A stretch of DNA of 64,000 bases from Glandiceps talaboti (GCF_964340395.1 NC_135560.1:14896598-14960597), one strand, 5' to 3'. Positions 1 through 40,786 are shown, counted from the stretch's first letter. Notes: a model not told the origin generated them from the letters alone. A program made the numbers and translations.

Positions 1-3000
1 AGCATCATACAACTCACTCTGTCACATTTCGCCTCATGATTCTCTTCACACTGTCGATAGAAAAAGGTTGTGAAACTTTGATAAAGCCACCCCATTATAT
101 TTCATTAACACAATCCCCAATTATCATTTAAGCATGACGTATTAAATTCAACGGACACCACATGAAACGCTATTAAATCAAATCATTCATTAAAAATTAC
201 ATGTAAATCGATGTGTGACTTCACAGACTGCACACGTCTTAAATGCAATGCCAGAAACTGTATTAAGCGAAAAAACAAAATGACGGTTGCTCGTACAATA
301 TTGGAAAATAGAAAACCATATCATGTGAAGACAAGGTCTAACCAACCGCTTAGTTATACGCCTGTCATTTGGAAATATGATTTTTTTCCATCATGAAAGC
401 TAAACTTTAACTTTGTGTTACTCCTTCAAATGACGTCTTGGTAATCGAAACATGTCATTTGTGTTATAAGACTATTTCAAAATATGACATTTCAAACAGA
501 AATGTCAAATTTTCTATTAATTCTAAGGGAAGACAGTCTTTTAATTTCTCATTCGATGTTCTTGACAACAGACCTAGTGAGCTATTTTATACGTACGTGG
601 CTAAGTGTTTTATATATTCTGACGACAAACGAATCACTCTCAAACCCTTCAAAATGAAATCAAATTATGCTCTCCAGCTCTCCAGTTTTATAAATTGCGA
701 AAGGTTATGTAAAATGGTATGTATTGTACTTGATAAATAGGGACATCTGTTCTTTAGGACATCTGGCAAGTGGCACTGATCAATCAATACGATAGAAATG
801 AAACACAAAACATAATTCATATAAAATATAATGGTAATGATATTATGAAATATGGTATGTTGTATAATAGAGTTTTGAATTATTGTCGAACTTTTCGTTA
901 TTATATATCACGCTGTCGGATATATTCAGACGAACGATGATTTACAACTGTGATGTGACAGTAGAATCCATTCAGTCCGATTGTAAATTATAACCAACAC
1001 AAGCAACATGTAAAAGATAAAGGGAAACGTTAACGGCACTTGCTAATATCCGTTTTTCATCATGTACATGTATCATTTATGCTTACTTAGACAGCTGTAT
1101 ACATCCAACGAAAAAGTATCACATGTACAGTGACTGTAGAACAGAAACTCCTGTCACGTATTTTGGCGTCCGAGGAATACCTCCAGGCTGCTCCTTTCAG
1201 AATGAATGGACTTCGTCCATCTGTGTGTCTGTCCCTCAATTCATCCATCTGGTCACATTAGAATATTTGAAATAAGTAGATTTGATTCAAACCTAGCTGC
1301 CATACTCCAAATAGATTTCTGTATTAATTTACGTGTTGTCGTATGATCAAATTTGATCCAATATCACAGACACTGACTGTAAAAATCCACATTTCTTTCA
1401 CATCGTAAATACATTAATTAAACCCAAGTGGCTACTACAGGATTAGGCCTACTGTGGAAAATGCATTAATAATGTCCATACTCGTACATCAGTGGTACAA
1501 TACAAGGCCTTGTATATTAAAAAAAATGGTTATGGTAACACCAAAAACTCTTGGGATTAATGAAACATAATGTAAAATACGAGCGTGATCAATCAAGTAC
1601 AACTATATGACAATACAACACAAATAAAACCGCTTGTGTACAATACCTCATTTTTAAAGCCCATAACGCCAGAGATAATGTATTGGGACAGTCACTTTGA
1701 AATTTGACCTTAACCATATGTCTTACAAGTTTATATTTCTCAATGAAATATGTTCTTGCAATGATTATGTAGATGTCATTACAACAAATAATTCATATTA
1801 TTACGTGGACAATGTGCTTCGCTTTCCAATGTCTACATATTATATATCAAAGGTGCTGTTTCTGATTCGAAGACTTGTTAATTTTAAACAATGATAAATG
1901 ATATTTGTCAATGGTAGGTCGATATTTTGCAAAAATTGGTATTACGAAAATACAGACTATGGTTTCTATTAATTGGACGTAACACATTGTAATCTGGGAT
2001 ATGAAGTAAATTATGTATATTTCAGCTACAGTTGATAGTGTAATTTCTATTAGTCGGTCAAAGGTTACATTGCTGATATGGAATGTGTTGAATCCCAGCA
2101 GAAAAGATGGATATCAGTAAATTATTCAGGACTCGGAGGTAACGACATCTCTTAATGTTGGTGAAATATGAAAACAATATTAATAATAACACAGAATGAG
2201 GCTGTAAAATTATACATATTGACGATGAGGGAAAATTGATCATATCATGGTCGTTATATCATTTTAATCATAATGCCTTGTTTAAGTACTATTTGATATG
2301 ATTCCTGGATATGACGAGATGCGCTAGTCAATTTTCGTGTGTAGTTGCAAATTTAATTTTAGCAATTTTATCGAAATTTAATAATTGCTAGTTCGATATG
2401 AACAACGTTTCCAATTTTATGACCAAACTGTCTTCAGGCAACTTTTATTGGAAAATAATGTTATCAACTAGTGGTACAAATCGCAGTATATAATTTTAAA
2501 ATACGATCGCAATTATTTGTAGTTTGGGATCTATTTGTTTCCAAATACATGGGTGGGCAAACTTGTATCTTTGAATACAACACTTTGGGTACACGACCTG
2601 TTATTTTGTACCAGCTATTTCCATTAGACGACCTTCTGCCAATTCGATTCATTAAAGGGGTGCAAGCTGGGTTTTAGTGAAAAGCTTACAAAATCAGACT
2701 GTGTCACTTTAAGGCCACACAGCGTACCATAATATAGAATAGAATAGTTAATAGACAACACTTACGCAATCGCAATGTATTATTTTATGAAGCCAATATT
2801 TCAACACCTGAAACGCGGTATTCGATAAATATGATATTTTTACTGATCACTGGACTTATAACCCGAAATAAAATTTATACTAATTTTCAAAATATTTTTA
2901 ATGAGAACCTCGTATTAATTGCACAATAATACCGTCTGCATTACACATAACTGTTGTCCTACTTAGGAAATATATATCTAGATATTCCGCTGTATGATCA

Positions 3001-4990
3001 CATTTGACGTAATTATTTCCACCTGCTGAGAGGATTAAATTAGTCTTTGGGAATTGATTTTAGCAGTTTGCTAAAGGAATCCAGCGTTACTTCATTTCTT
3101 ACTCGTTGTAATATATACATGGGATATTAGATCCATGAAAATCTTCCAGTAAACAACTAATTGAATAAATTCTTTTTCTTTGAGTGGGTAAAAATGACTA
3201 GAAATGCAACGGGTTAAAGGAAAACCCTCAACGTGCATTTAAAGTGTGCAATATAGTCAGTCTGATTAATATAGTTATATATCCATGATTTCTTATACAG
3301 TTTGGCACTTCCAAAAGAATGATAGAGTAAACAGACTAAAGTCGTCATTCACATTCTACACATGCTCTGAATGCAAAACGTGGTTATGCATTCCCTTCAT
3401 GTCGGTTGTTAGACATCTCAAAACATGCATCTAATCTACATCAGTGACAAAATAGGCCATGTCACTACGAGTTGGAGAGGCGTTTTTGACAGGATCCGTA
3501 TGTCAAGAGTATATTCTGATGGAGAAATAATTATGGTAAAATATATATTCATACATGTGCACGTTTATTAGACGACATAGGGAAAGGAAGTCAAAATATA
3601 CTAGGGCCAAGAAGCTGATTTCAAGACGCGAAGTCAAAAGCTACTGGGTCAATTTCAATGATACTTGAGGAATGTTAGAGTGACTGTCAAGTTTAAAATA
3701 AGTATTGTTGAAAACAAAGAAACACGTTATAAGTGTGGATTTCATATAAAATCAGTCGTGCTACAATGCCATTTGTCACTCTTTTAAAAATAATAATTAT
3801 AATTTCAATCTAGCCGATTCAGATAAATTTGATTTCGATTATGTAAGATCACAGAATAAATCTCCTCAATAAAGACGGAAGATGAATAGTAACAATTTCT
3901 AACTCTGGCTTAGTGAAGTATACAAGCATCAAATAAACTCCATCCAGCTGGCTTAATTCATTATTCAATTAATCTATGAAAGTAGCGACAAATCAATTGG
4001 CGACACGTCTGGTGAATATAGTCATTAACTTATACTTTGCATAAATCACATTGCCAGTGGCTAAATCTAAATTCCTGGCTAACTTCCAGAGATATGAACA
4101 CAGTTGTTTGAATTCCCGAGTGACTATAAACCATTTAATATGGAGTATTGTACATCATTACGAAATGATGTAAACTATTTGAGGACAGAATTCTATTTTC
4201 TGCTGCAGGGTTTGCAACGAATTATCATGTTCTTTGCATGCGCATGCGTATACACAATATACTGTCATTTGATTATTGCCAGAAATGACTAAATAATATA
4301 ATTTTTTTTTCAATGATGAAAACATTTCATTCTTTTCTGTTCACGCTGACATGTGTTGTCTAGGAACATGAAATCTTCCTCTAACTCTTGGAGACACCTA
4401 TTCAGATTTAAAAACATCAAAAGACACCGCAGAGCTGAAGTCAGTAAACAAAACAGAACAAGCTGTGTTTGAAAAGTTGCTAAAGGTTGGCAATGTTATT
4501 AACCGTAGGCTTATTCAAATTCAGTTTGTGAATGGACTTTACAATATTGCAACTCTGTTTTTGAATCATTACACTACCTTAGTGAAAAGCATTCATTATT
4601 GCGTCCGTCTGAGTATAACAAGTTAACTACATCTTTATATACATTTCAATAACTTAAGTCACATAAATCTTTGTTGTTCTCCTACAGTAAATCCGAGCCA
4701 GTTGTTAATGCCACGGTCATCTTAATAAATGTTAGCACCACCAGATGTCAATTTTAGACACATCTATTGCCTATTACAGACACTTTTAATTTGGAAATAT
4801 CTGAATTTAATTTGACTTTCGTGACTTCATATAACAATTAAGCGCTAGGAACTTTGTTTGGCGCTTTGCCTGCACAATCTGCCTGCTAATTTATACTGCG
4901 AGTACAGGCGTGAAACAATATTAGTAATAAAAGTTAACATCTTTAGATCTTAAAATAAAAAGAAATAATTACAAAGTAAATAACGTAAAA

Positions 4991-5166
4991 AGTGAGTCAG
5001 TCAGTCAGTCAGTCAGTCAGTCAGTCAGTTAATTAGTCAGTCAGTCAGTCAGTTAATTAGTCAGTCAATTGGTGAGTCAGTAGTGAGTTAGTCAATGAGT
5101 CGTTGAGAGAGTGAGTGAGTGAGTGAGTGAGTGAGTGAGTGAGTGAGTCAGTCAGTCAGTCAGTCA
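4991..5166. repeat. AGTC / GTGA microsatellite
   Basis: Runs of AGTC with a block of GTGA in the middle and several interruptions. Confidence 0.95.
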
Positions 5167-6023
5167 TAAGTGAACAGGCAAGCGAGCTAGCGAGTGGAGT
5201 GCGTGAGTGTAGAAAAGAAAAGAAGAAATAATGAAAAGCGAAAGAATAAAAGGACGAGAAAGAAGTGCACATAGAGACAGAAAGCAATGAGAGAAAGGAA
5301 GAGAATTCAAAGAGTGTGAACGCGTAATATTATGGCAATTTCACAAATTCAAACAGACAGAAGACAAAAGAAAATTTCACGTAAACTTTTCAGTACATTA
5401 ATACAAAATTGCTGGAAGAAGCCTGACAGCTGTTGTACTTAGTTGACATGAATTTCATAATTAGCTACCTGTCAAAATTCGTAGTGAGATTGTTTCTTGA
5501 TCCCACTAGTGTGAACACGTTTAATCAGTCACAATTGTGATTCTAGTGGTATCGAACCGTAACCCACTTCTATTCAGTTTTAATTAGTCATTTTTGACAG
5601 ATATAAACTGGACATGTGTCTCAAAAGAATTAATTAAAAAAAAACCACCAAAACAACTATCGAAAAGTCTGCTGAGTTATCACCGTTGTCATAGTAATCT
5701 CTCTTTAAAAGATGTAGAGTGAATAAAGAAAATAATAAACTTTGAAGCCGTTAATACAATTTGACGAAACACCTGAACATTCCCCACATGTAAACGATTA
5801 CGCCTTTCATCAAAGTTACTTTGTGGGTGATATCGGAGGAACACAATTACTCGATAACTTAGCAAGTTTGACGAAATGTGATTACAACTGACCAGGAGCC
5901 TCATTTTGGACGTTTTCAAATATCGTTTCTGAAAAACGTCACCGTGTACTATCACTATTTATCTGTTCTATTTTGTGACAGCCAGCCAGACAGCCATAAA
6001 TATATATAGATTGTTAGATAGTT

Positions 6024-6079
6024 AGTTTGATAGATAGCTAGATAGATAGATAGATGGATAGATAGATAGCCAGACAGAC

Positions 6080-6166
<87 letters not shown>

Positions 6167-6253
6167 CTATTTTAGATAGATAGATACATACATACATACA
6201 TACATACATACATACATACATACATACATACATACATACATACATACATACTA
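6024..6253. repeat. Compound GATA / CAGA / GATA / CATA microsatellite
   Basis: Successive pure blocks of the four tetranucleotides, related by single-base changes. Confidence 0.95.
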
Positions 6254-6301
6254 GATAGGATAGATGCATAGATAGTTCAGTTGTCTAGAGATACGTTGGT
6301 T

Positions 6302-6437
<136 letters not shown>

Positions 6438-7244
6438 CCCTCAGAGTGAAGGGGCAGCACTTTCTTAAATGGAGTTATTCGCTATCATAATGAAGTACAC
6501 CTCCTGTGTGGAAATTGTACAAGAATTAATAGCAACGTGATTAACAACCATGCCTTTGCGACAAGACTGATGCACTTATTCTGTGATGGGGTCAGAGAGG
6601 TGCATGAAATGAGTCAAAATTAATATCAAATCTTGGTTGATGTTATGGGAATGTTATGGTTATTGACATGTAAAAAGAGATAGCTTTTAGTTAAAACCGT
6701 ATAGTATTTCAACAATGATACATCAGTAAACTTATATGGCCATATGGGTGACAAATGGGTATTTAGTTTTGATATAAAATATTTGAAACAACTTCGAGCA
6801 AGTCCGTGTTTTTAACGCCATACTTTGCGACCAAACACTGTGTAAAGGGTTTGTTACTGTACGCACAGGAAATGAATAGTAAATAATCTCGGTAAACAAC
6901 AATTTGTAATTGTAACCACATTTGCAAGTGATTATAAGTAGTCAAACAATTTATGCAATGGTCTTACCAGATATGGGGAACAGAGAGGTGCCTGCACGGA
7001 CTGGATGCGATGGAGTGAATACTTGTTACCCAGGCATAATTGATCACTTTTCACAACATAGTAGAAAAACAGAGTGAAGGTGTTTTATTAATTACAAATA
7101 ACAAATACATATGCAGTCTCATTGACATGCCAACTTTAATCCACGATTAGATAAATTTGAGCACTTTTAAACTAATTTTACATGATTCCTCATCGGACTC
7201 CATGTTGAATCTAATGTTGGGCATTTGTTCCTTTCTCAAACCAG

Positions 7245-32625
<25,381 letters not shown>

Positions 32626-32719
32626 TGTAAAAAAATATAGAAAGACATTATGTAGTCGTTCTTTAAATAGTAACCCTCTTGCACTTCCGGAAGATCGCAT
32701 GACTGGTGAGACAAACCTG

Positions 32720-32725
32720 AATAAA
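32720..32725 (+). promoter_or_regulatory. Candidate polyadenylation signal of gene 1
   Basis: The hexamer AATAAA lies 95 bases after the stop codon of gene 1. It is the first canonical hexamer I noticed in the 3' UTR. No transcript evidence is available. Confidence 0.5.
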
Positions 32726-34217
32726 TTAAGTTTGCACGCAAGTGACAATAGCAGGTCATCTCCAAGACAACATTCCAATGTTCAACAACTGATGATAGAG
32801 AAAATTAAGTACTGTTCCGCGAGACGATAAAGGGGAAGGAACTGTCGTCATTACCGGATGGAATAGACAGACAGTCTGTGGGTTTCACTTTGGCGTAACA
32901 TGTGTAGCATAATAACTTAGGTTATGGCGGATTACCGGGCATATATATGCACAGGCGATGTATACCCTGACTAGAACACTACTATGCCGATAGTCTGTGC
33001 ACAGAATACTATCCTCAATTAAGCTCTGCTTGGATTAAAAGTACAATATTGTACAGTCAATGCGACTAATGTGAATATTGCAAATTATGTACCAAGTGTG
33101 CTCGGTTATAGATATTCGTATGATGGTCAAAATTACTAAATACGTACAAAAATAATTCAGCCTGCGATATTCCATAGCTTTATTTTACAAAAATAATGTA
33201 TTCTTGATGAATGTATAGTTGAGAAGATGTTTGGGTCAGTTTCATTTTGATATCTTCAATACGTGAGTACAAATATTTCTGCAAATGATATACTTCGTTC
33301 GCTAAGACTTTTTTGACACATTTACATAGAAGCTGATAAACCATGTAATGAGTCTTTGTATACATTTCGTTTCTGTTCGTTCGTTCGGTCGTTGACCTGC
33401 GTTACATGAAATTACATAATGATCAATTCTGGATTTGATGGTATCCATATGGGCCAATAATATTGTAAAACAGATAAATTATCATCTACTGCCAGTTTCA
33501 TACACGTACATTGATGTATTGGATAGAATGATAACATTTATATATCGCCATATAGCATTACGCAATCGCAGCACCTGTGCCAACATATAAGAAAAACATA
33601 CTCCGATGGTGATCTCACATCAGCTGCAACTTTTGTTTCATCAGTGTGCAATTTTTTCCCCTCTTTTATGGTTAGCTCTTCAGATGATTAAACCCTGATC
33701 TGTTGACCACGTACAGTAGTGGTAAATTAAAAAAGCGTTCTCATATGAATATTAAAAGTTGATAAATTGTTCGATTGTATAATTCTGTGATCATACATTA
33801 CAATGTCCCACTTCGCCGTTATGATTAATTATTACCAGGGTCTGGTATTATCGGTGACGTCATTGTTGTGTTGGTACAGTCATCTCTGTGACGCCAGACC
33901 GTGATACTGGTAGTCAAGTGACATACTTACGACTCCCATCCATAAGATTAATTTTTTTCTTCAATAACACTTGTTGTGGTATCTTATACGAGCCAATCAC
34001 AGAGAAACCAGTGAAGTCTGGTTTCCTTTAATTATGATTTCGTGAATTGTACATTTATTATGCTGGTTATCAAATATACTTACTTGCCAAGTTATGGTTA
34101 GAATTATCATTTGTGATTTTTACATTACGATGTCAGGAGCTTCGATATTTACGAATATCTCATGCGATTCATGTGCTGTGCACATTAGCTAGCACGGATT
34201 GTCTACTCTTTGTCTTA

Positions 34218-34490
34218 AAACACTTCGATTTAAATTTATCTGTATATGTGGTAATCACGACTTTTTTTAATTTAAATTTACCTGTATGTGGTGATCGCCA
34301 TTTTGACTTTGTTGTGACAGTCCCATAATTCAGTTCGACCAATGTCAGTTTTTCGTTCAAGAGTCTACAATATGGTGATGACCACTTTTGATTCAAAGTT
34401 ACCCGTATGTGGTGCTCGTCATTCCGATATGGTGATCATCACTTTGATTCAAAGTTACCCGTATGTGGTGATCGTCATTCCAAAAGTCTA
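34218..34490 (+). repeat. Degenerate tandem repeats with TACCCGTATGTGGTG core
   Basis: At least four related units share a TTYAAAKTTACCTGTATGTGGTG-like core followed by ATCGYCATT. Two near-identical copies lie at about 34390-34430 and 34445-34482. Confidence 0.75.
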
Positions 34491-35230
34491 CAATATTAAC
34501 GAAATATATATCACATCTTAACTTTTAAATCCATCATTGATTTGAAAAAAATCAAACAGCAGTATCACTCCATTTACCATAACTCTTATCGAGAAGCTCA
34601 AGTAAGATGCGAGCAAAGATTTTCCAAGCGATGGATTTCAAGCAAATATTCGTCACAAAGTATGTGACTTGAAGTTTCTATTGTTATCATTAGGACAACT
34701 AGTTATAAACTCGTCATTTTATGTCATGACCACTGGAATATACAAAAGACATGCTACCATAATTAGATGACCTCAAAGTTGTTTTATCTAAATTCCAAAA
34801 AATAGTCATCAAAAAGTGTCTAGAAAAACACACTGTGACACAACAGAAAGGAAGAGACGATATCGAGTCAGTGTACTGCATGCAAACACGTATTGGCTAG
34901 GTCCATGACCACTATCTACACGAGTGCTCTGTCCAAAGTCAAACTGTTCTTGTTTACTTACACACTATACATTTTCATTGCTTTATTTCAAATGTCATTT
35001 TAAAATCACCACGTGTTTAATGTAATTCTCTGTCGATTACAAATCGTTGATTTCTCTTTTGATATTTCAAAAAGTACATAAAACCGACGTAGAAGGCAGC
35101 GATCAAGTTGGGCCATATCAATACTTCTTTCAACATGCAAGGTTTTACATGTAGTGAATTCCAAATGCAATAAAACCAATACATTTTTGAAAAAAAATGT
35201 TTCAGAGTTGTTGTTTTTCGTATCCCATTT

Positions 35231-35580
35231 TTAAAGCTGCACCTAGCTGCAACTGGGAATGTTTTTTTTTGAAATCTTTTGTTAGATGTAATGACTAAGT
35301 TAAACTCATAATATTGTGTACCATGAGATGAATTGTATCCCCTGTGTAGCAATACACAAAGTATGGTGCAATACATCCAATCAATTTGATTTTTGGGTCC
35401 GCACTCAAAAATGAGGGCCCTCAATGAATCACGATTTTAACATATGCTGTATTACTTATACATTAAATAGACACGTACAAAGTCTAAGTATTGTTATTTT
35501 AACAATTTTCAGTGGATATATTCAATTTGTTGGTTGTCTGATCGAAAACACTTACCCCACAGTTGCAGCTAGTGCTCTCA
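35231..35580. mobile_element. MITE-like element with AGCTGCAACTG inverted termini
   Basis: Left end AAGCTGCACCTAGCTGCAAC is roughly the reverse complement of the right end (CAGTTGCAGCTAGTGCTC). It is about 350 bp, AT-rich inside and non-coding. No clear target duplication was seen, and the ends may be decayed. Confidence 0.45.
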
Positions 35581-38250
35581 TGTAAAACATACATGTACTT
35601 ACATCATGATCCCAGTTCCAACCTAGTGCTGAAATATGCTATATCACTTCCATGACCAGCTTTTCTTTACACAACCATGCCATATTTTCGGTCACCTGAA
35701 AAGACGCAGCAGTTACATTAAAACTGATGAAAACAAGATAGATGCTGGGATGAATTTGTCTTTGCTGTACCACCAGACCACTATATAATTTATGTATGGT
35801 CTGAGATAGTACGTACAGGTCGCATAATGGTAACCTGCTTCGTCTTAAAATAGTTAAAAGTATTGTCGATTAATTACCAAATCACATGCATGTCAGGGCC
35901 CTTCTACCATTTCATCAAATTGCAATATTTGGCATTTTCATAGTCCATGTACTGAAACTTTAGAAAGGTATACTTTATGCTGCATGCCATTCATACAGTG
36001 CATACAATTCACATGTACCCGTGCATGTCCCAAGTCAAAAAGGACGGCGTTTTGGGATACCGGATAACCTTATGATGACCATATAATAGAAGAGGTTCTC
36101 GGCTTGTATCTGATTACATTTCCTGCTGTTCGTGGTAGTCGGGATTATAGTTAAGTGGTGTCATTCCACCCTTTCTCCGTCAACTTTAATATATAGTTCC
36201 ATGTATGAATTAATAACCAAATACACCACAATATAGCACAGACAGTTCAGCCAGATCTGAAGTAGCAGGAAAATGTGATATGTAAATTATCGCAGTTTTG
36301 TCTCCTGTAGATGAACCAAGTTGTGTTCAATATGATCAGTGAGAAGGGACAGACAATTTCATGAAATACAACAAAAAGAGAAAAAATACTATTTAAACGT
36401 ATGCTGTGAAGATACGCTGATGAATTCAATGCCCTTCGATGAATTCACCCAATACATCATTGTAACTGATCACGCCCTCAAACACCCTCTCAATAAACAC
36501 ATCCAAAGTCAACCTCAGTTTTGCGCATGTTGTGATGTAACCGATTCTAAATTCTGCAACCTTTCGTTGATGTCCCTTTGTTTATATAGTTTACCTAGTA
36601 CATTGCGAGACATGACCTCCCATGGACCATGATTAATGAATCGATAATGAGGAACAATTTATTTTACGATAGAGATATATTGACATCGAGGTCAAAAAAG
36701 TCCAATGGCAATCGCATGAGGGCATAATACCCACGTCAATTATACTGAACTGTGGAAGGGATATTAGTGAACCTCATCAATTTATGAGAATTGGTAGTAT
36801 TGCCATAATGATGACAGGAAATCTGTCAATAATCGGTGATCGGAATAAATTTCCTGCTTTGCGAAAGTTTCACATAAAAAACCCCCAGAAAGAACATAAA
36901 GATCACAAGGAAATGACATTTTTCTTTTGTTCACTTTTCTTACAGTTTCGTTTCAAATATTATTTAATTTTCAATTCACCTTTAATACTTTTAGTCGACC
37001 AAGCCTTTTAACACACGAGGGATTGAGATATGTACTTTACAAAACTGATAAAAAGGGAAGTTCACATCTTCTCAAGTTTAAATAAGCAACCTCTTATTTG
37101 CATATGACGTCCACATTTATTACAATTATTTTACTCATCTTGAGCGTTACTGCTCATCAGTAACATACAAAACCAAAGAAAAAATTAATTGAATGTACAC
37201 AGGAAAATATATGGAGAATGAAAAAATAATATTGCAAATAACACCTTACATGATTCTTAAATTTCCTGCATGTCTCAAGAATTGTCCTAAATTATACGTT
37301 TGCTTTATATTACGGACAGAGAATAACTGTACAAGTTTGAACACAGAGGTTTCTTCCAATAATAGGGTTTAATGTACGTATACGTATTTGGAGCGGAGGT
37401 CGGTGTAAAAAGGACATTTAAGAACAAAAGGGTACTCATCCCCAGTCATTTAGAACACACAGGGTAAGTTTGAGAGAGTCACTCAATGAATGGACGTGCA
37501 TTTTGACTGGTCCTGTAAAGTTTTTAAAAATTAATTTGTGTCTTGTATTTTGGAATGTACTTGAGAAAATTCGGACCTGTTATTATTAAGGTGTATGACA
37601 TTAAACTAATCAATGTGATAATGTAATCAGTTACAACATTTTAATTTAAAGCTGCTACGCTCCTGGTTTATCAGTGACACATAGAACATGATTCATGATT
37701 GAAATTTATCACAGATATGTCAGTGAACCATTATACCGAAGACCAGACCTAGACAGTCTGAGCTGAAGATGGAATTATTCCATTATGCTAATATCACAAT
37801 AGCTATTCAAAGTCACGACAAACTATTATCCAAACTTTTTACAAGTATCACTGTGTTATCATTAAACTGATCCAAGGACACGGACTTTGGATAGCTTGGT
37901 TTCAAAAACAATGATACACCAACTAAAGCCACACACGTATCAGCTTGGCAATATAGATAGTTCCACATTGTATGTTGTTACCTAGGCGTGGAGGATTCCG
38001 AAAGCTTTTAATGAGGCAGACATTTCGGTCATATTTGTCACCGAACAGCTGTGTATGCCATCATTGTGTTGTATTGTTGTTTACTGCATTTGTTGAGTGT
38101 CTGTCACGCATTTTATTGTATGTCATTGATTCATCGCTATTGCCTGCCATTGCGTCGTAATTTACAAATTATCTCGATTGCAAATGGTCACAACATAGCC
38201 ATCAAGTAAGGGGCGAGATCAATACTTCAATGTAGGATAAAAACTAAATC

Positions 38251-38272
38251 TGTGTGTGTGGGGGGGGGGGGG
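38251..38272 (+). repeat. (TG)n-(G)n tract
   Basis: A short TG run followed by about 14 G. Similar G runs occur at 41667-41690, 49259-49273 and 56684-56697. Confidence 0.9.
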
Positions 38273-40512
38273 CTACTTTAATTGTCATCCTACAAAAATG
38301 ATTTTACTTTTAATGGACCCCTAAATACAAATATTTCTAAAAATATGTCAAATTGAGAAATGGAAGAATTTCGCTATATTGAATGTATGGCACTAAAACA
38401 ATTTCAGTAAAGTGTCAACAACAGAACTATTTTTTTTCTCCCTATATACTACTACATACTCATTTGAAATTGATTGTGTTGTCTGACACATTTTCAAAGT
38501 TGGCTATTTTAATTAGAATAGGTGGGGTGGGTGGGAGGTTGGTTGAACTATTCATCTCGCCCCTAAGAAGACGATAAACCTAATATCCCTACTTTTCCTC
38601 AAATACATTTTGTTTTCTTTATAGGGATCCTCTTTGCAATCCCAACATGAACATATTGCCGTGGATAGAATAATACTTAGAGGAGAATCACAACGAAAAG
38701 TTGGCAGTTCATTCCATGTGGAATAAAGTGCTATCTTATTTTGTTTTAATTGCCATGATTATAGTATGCTAATTATTTATCTATGGTAGTGTCATAAGAT
38801 GGCCTTTCGATACATCCTGACTTAAGGTGAAATGAGAGTAGATTGGATGTTGGACATTTTAGGAGCATCAAACAACCCGCGAAAAAACTTCAGTGCGTTA
38901 CATGTTATAACGACTGTTGGTGTTGCATTATAACATATACATCAACAAACTGATAAAAAAACGTCGGCTGAACATACATTACATAAGTGGCATCCACAAT
39001 TGTTTTTGTATCAGTTGTTTTACCTGAGTTTGTCATTGCCTGAAGTCTTTCCTGATCTACATTCATTCATTGACAATGTTTTCCTTGGGCCTCGAACTCG
39101 ACTAGTTTGAACAAACTATTTTTGTGGTCCAGCCAGAAGTTCAAGTTATTCTGTTATATATACTTGTTTTCTCATTGGCGATGTGATTACTTGATTATTT
39201 CATTTTCCTCACTTGATATGTAAACAATTTTCGACCTCTGGCAAATAAATAATATAATAATATAATCAAACACACCGGTGTTTTCTTTCGCGTGTTGCAT
39301 GTTTGTGAACCTGTTCTCCCTGTAGTTGGCGACAACTCAACACATACTGCAGTCTGCCTTACAACGACAACGTCTGTCAGTCAACAATTACAACTCAGTT
39401 TACATATAACCAGTGCAATGTTACATTTTGGTACTTGTTTCCACTTGTCAAGTTTGAACGTTAATACTGTGCAGTTAATATTGTGCAGAGATAAAATTAC
39501 TTAGAAACTTTTAAAACTTGATACTCCAACGTTGTCATTTCAGCAACCAATATTATATACCGCTTGTGAGCACACACCGACGTTTAGTCACTCAGATGGG
39601 AAATCGCCTAAAATTGTAAGGATTTTCAGAGACATTTGTCATTCCCTTAATTATAACAAACTCTGGTGTTGGACAAAATCGTTGAGTTGCACCACATAGG
39701 TGAAACGTGTTGTAATGCAAGACTTTTATTTATTTAATAATTTAGTGTACTTAACTCAGTTCAAACAAGGTTGTCTTTAAGTCTGTCTTTTAATTCAATC
39801 ATTGACTATTGTCGCTAACTCGATCATGAAACGATGCAATATTTTATTGCATTAGTAATAATATCTCATTATTCACTTTCCTATTGGGATTTCGACAGAA
39901 TTATAGACAACATAACGGTGATTATCACACAGCAAATTCGTGTCGCTCTACAGAATGTATATTGACATTTAAATAAATTATTCAAATATTTTATCGTATC
40001 AAGAAAAAACTCAGAGACTGGGGGGTTCTTAAGGTGTTGTTTTATAGGTAGAAAGCGCCTCTGGGACGAATCTCACCTAAAATCAAAGTTCTTAAAGCTT
40101 CTCCAAATTTTGGCATATGGAAGCTTGGTTCTGGTGTACTTGAAATAATGAAAGTCCACCATCTTGTTTTGAAGGAAACGACGAACATTTACCCATTAAT
40201 AATTTTAGCACTCACATTGGACAATTTAATTAGATTTTTCATCCATTTTATCCATGCATTGTAAAATTATTGCGCTACTCATTGTACAACATTACAAGGT
40301 CTGCCAGACTTTAATGAACTGACAAAGGTCAGATGGGTCAAGTAGTAAAATTTATTTTGAGCAGAGGTTATCTAATATGTAAACCTATTCAAGTAGTGAC
40401 AGTACGCGATACATCAACGACACGGCATCATAAGCGCAATATTACAGATGGGTTGCATCACATGGGTAAACATGCAATACAGATTAAACACCACACTCAC
40501 TCAACAAATTAT

Positions 40513-40583
40513 GCATACATGCATACATGAATACATACATACATACATACATACATACATACATACATACATACATACATACA

Positions 40584-40614
<31 letters not shown>

Positions 40615-40685
40615 CATACATACATACATACATACATGCATACATGCATACATGAATACATACATACATACATACATACATACAT

Positions 40686-40732
<47 letters not shown>

Positions 40733-40786
40733 TACATACATACATACATACATACATACATACATACATACATACATACATACATA
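40513..40786. repeat. (CATA)n / (CA)n microsatellite
   Basis: A CATA array with a CA block at about 40702-40727 and some CATG variants. A second CA-rich stretch lies at 40973-41024. Confidence 0.96.

Noticed and set aside
438-740. 100-residue plus-strand ORF upstream of gene 1
   Set aside because: No recognisable domain, no signal peptide, and no suitable donor in phase 1.
35017-35424. 135-residue minus-strand ORF
   Set aside because: It matches no family I recognise, overlaps a MITE-like element, and has the composition of AT-rich chance ORFs.
39681-39720. GGTGAAACGTGTTG segment with a CACC/GGTG hairpin
   Set aside because: It resembles the 3' half of a hammerhead, but the CTGANGA core is absent.
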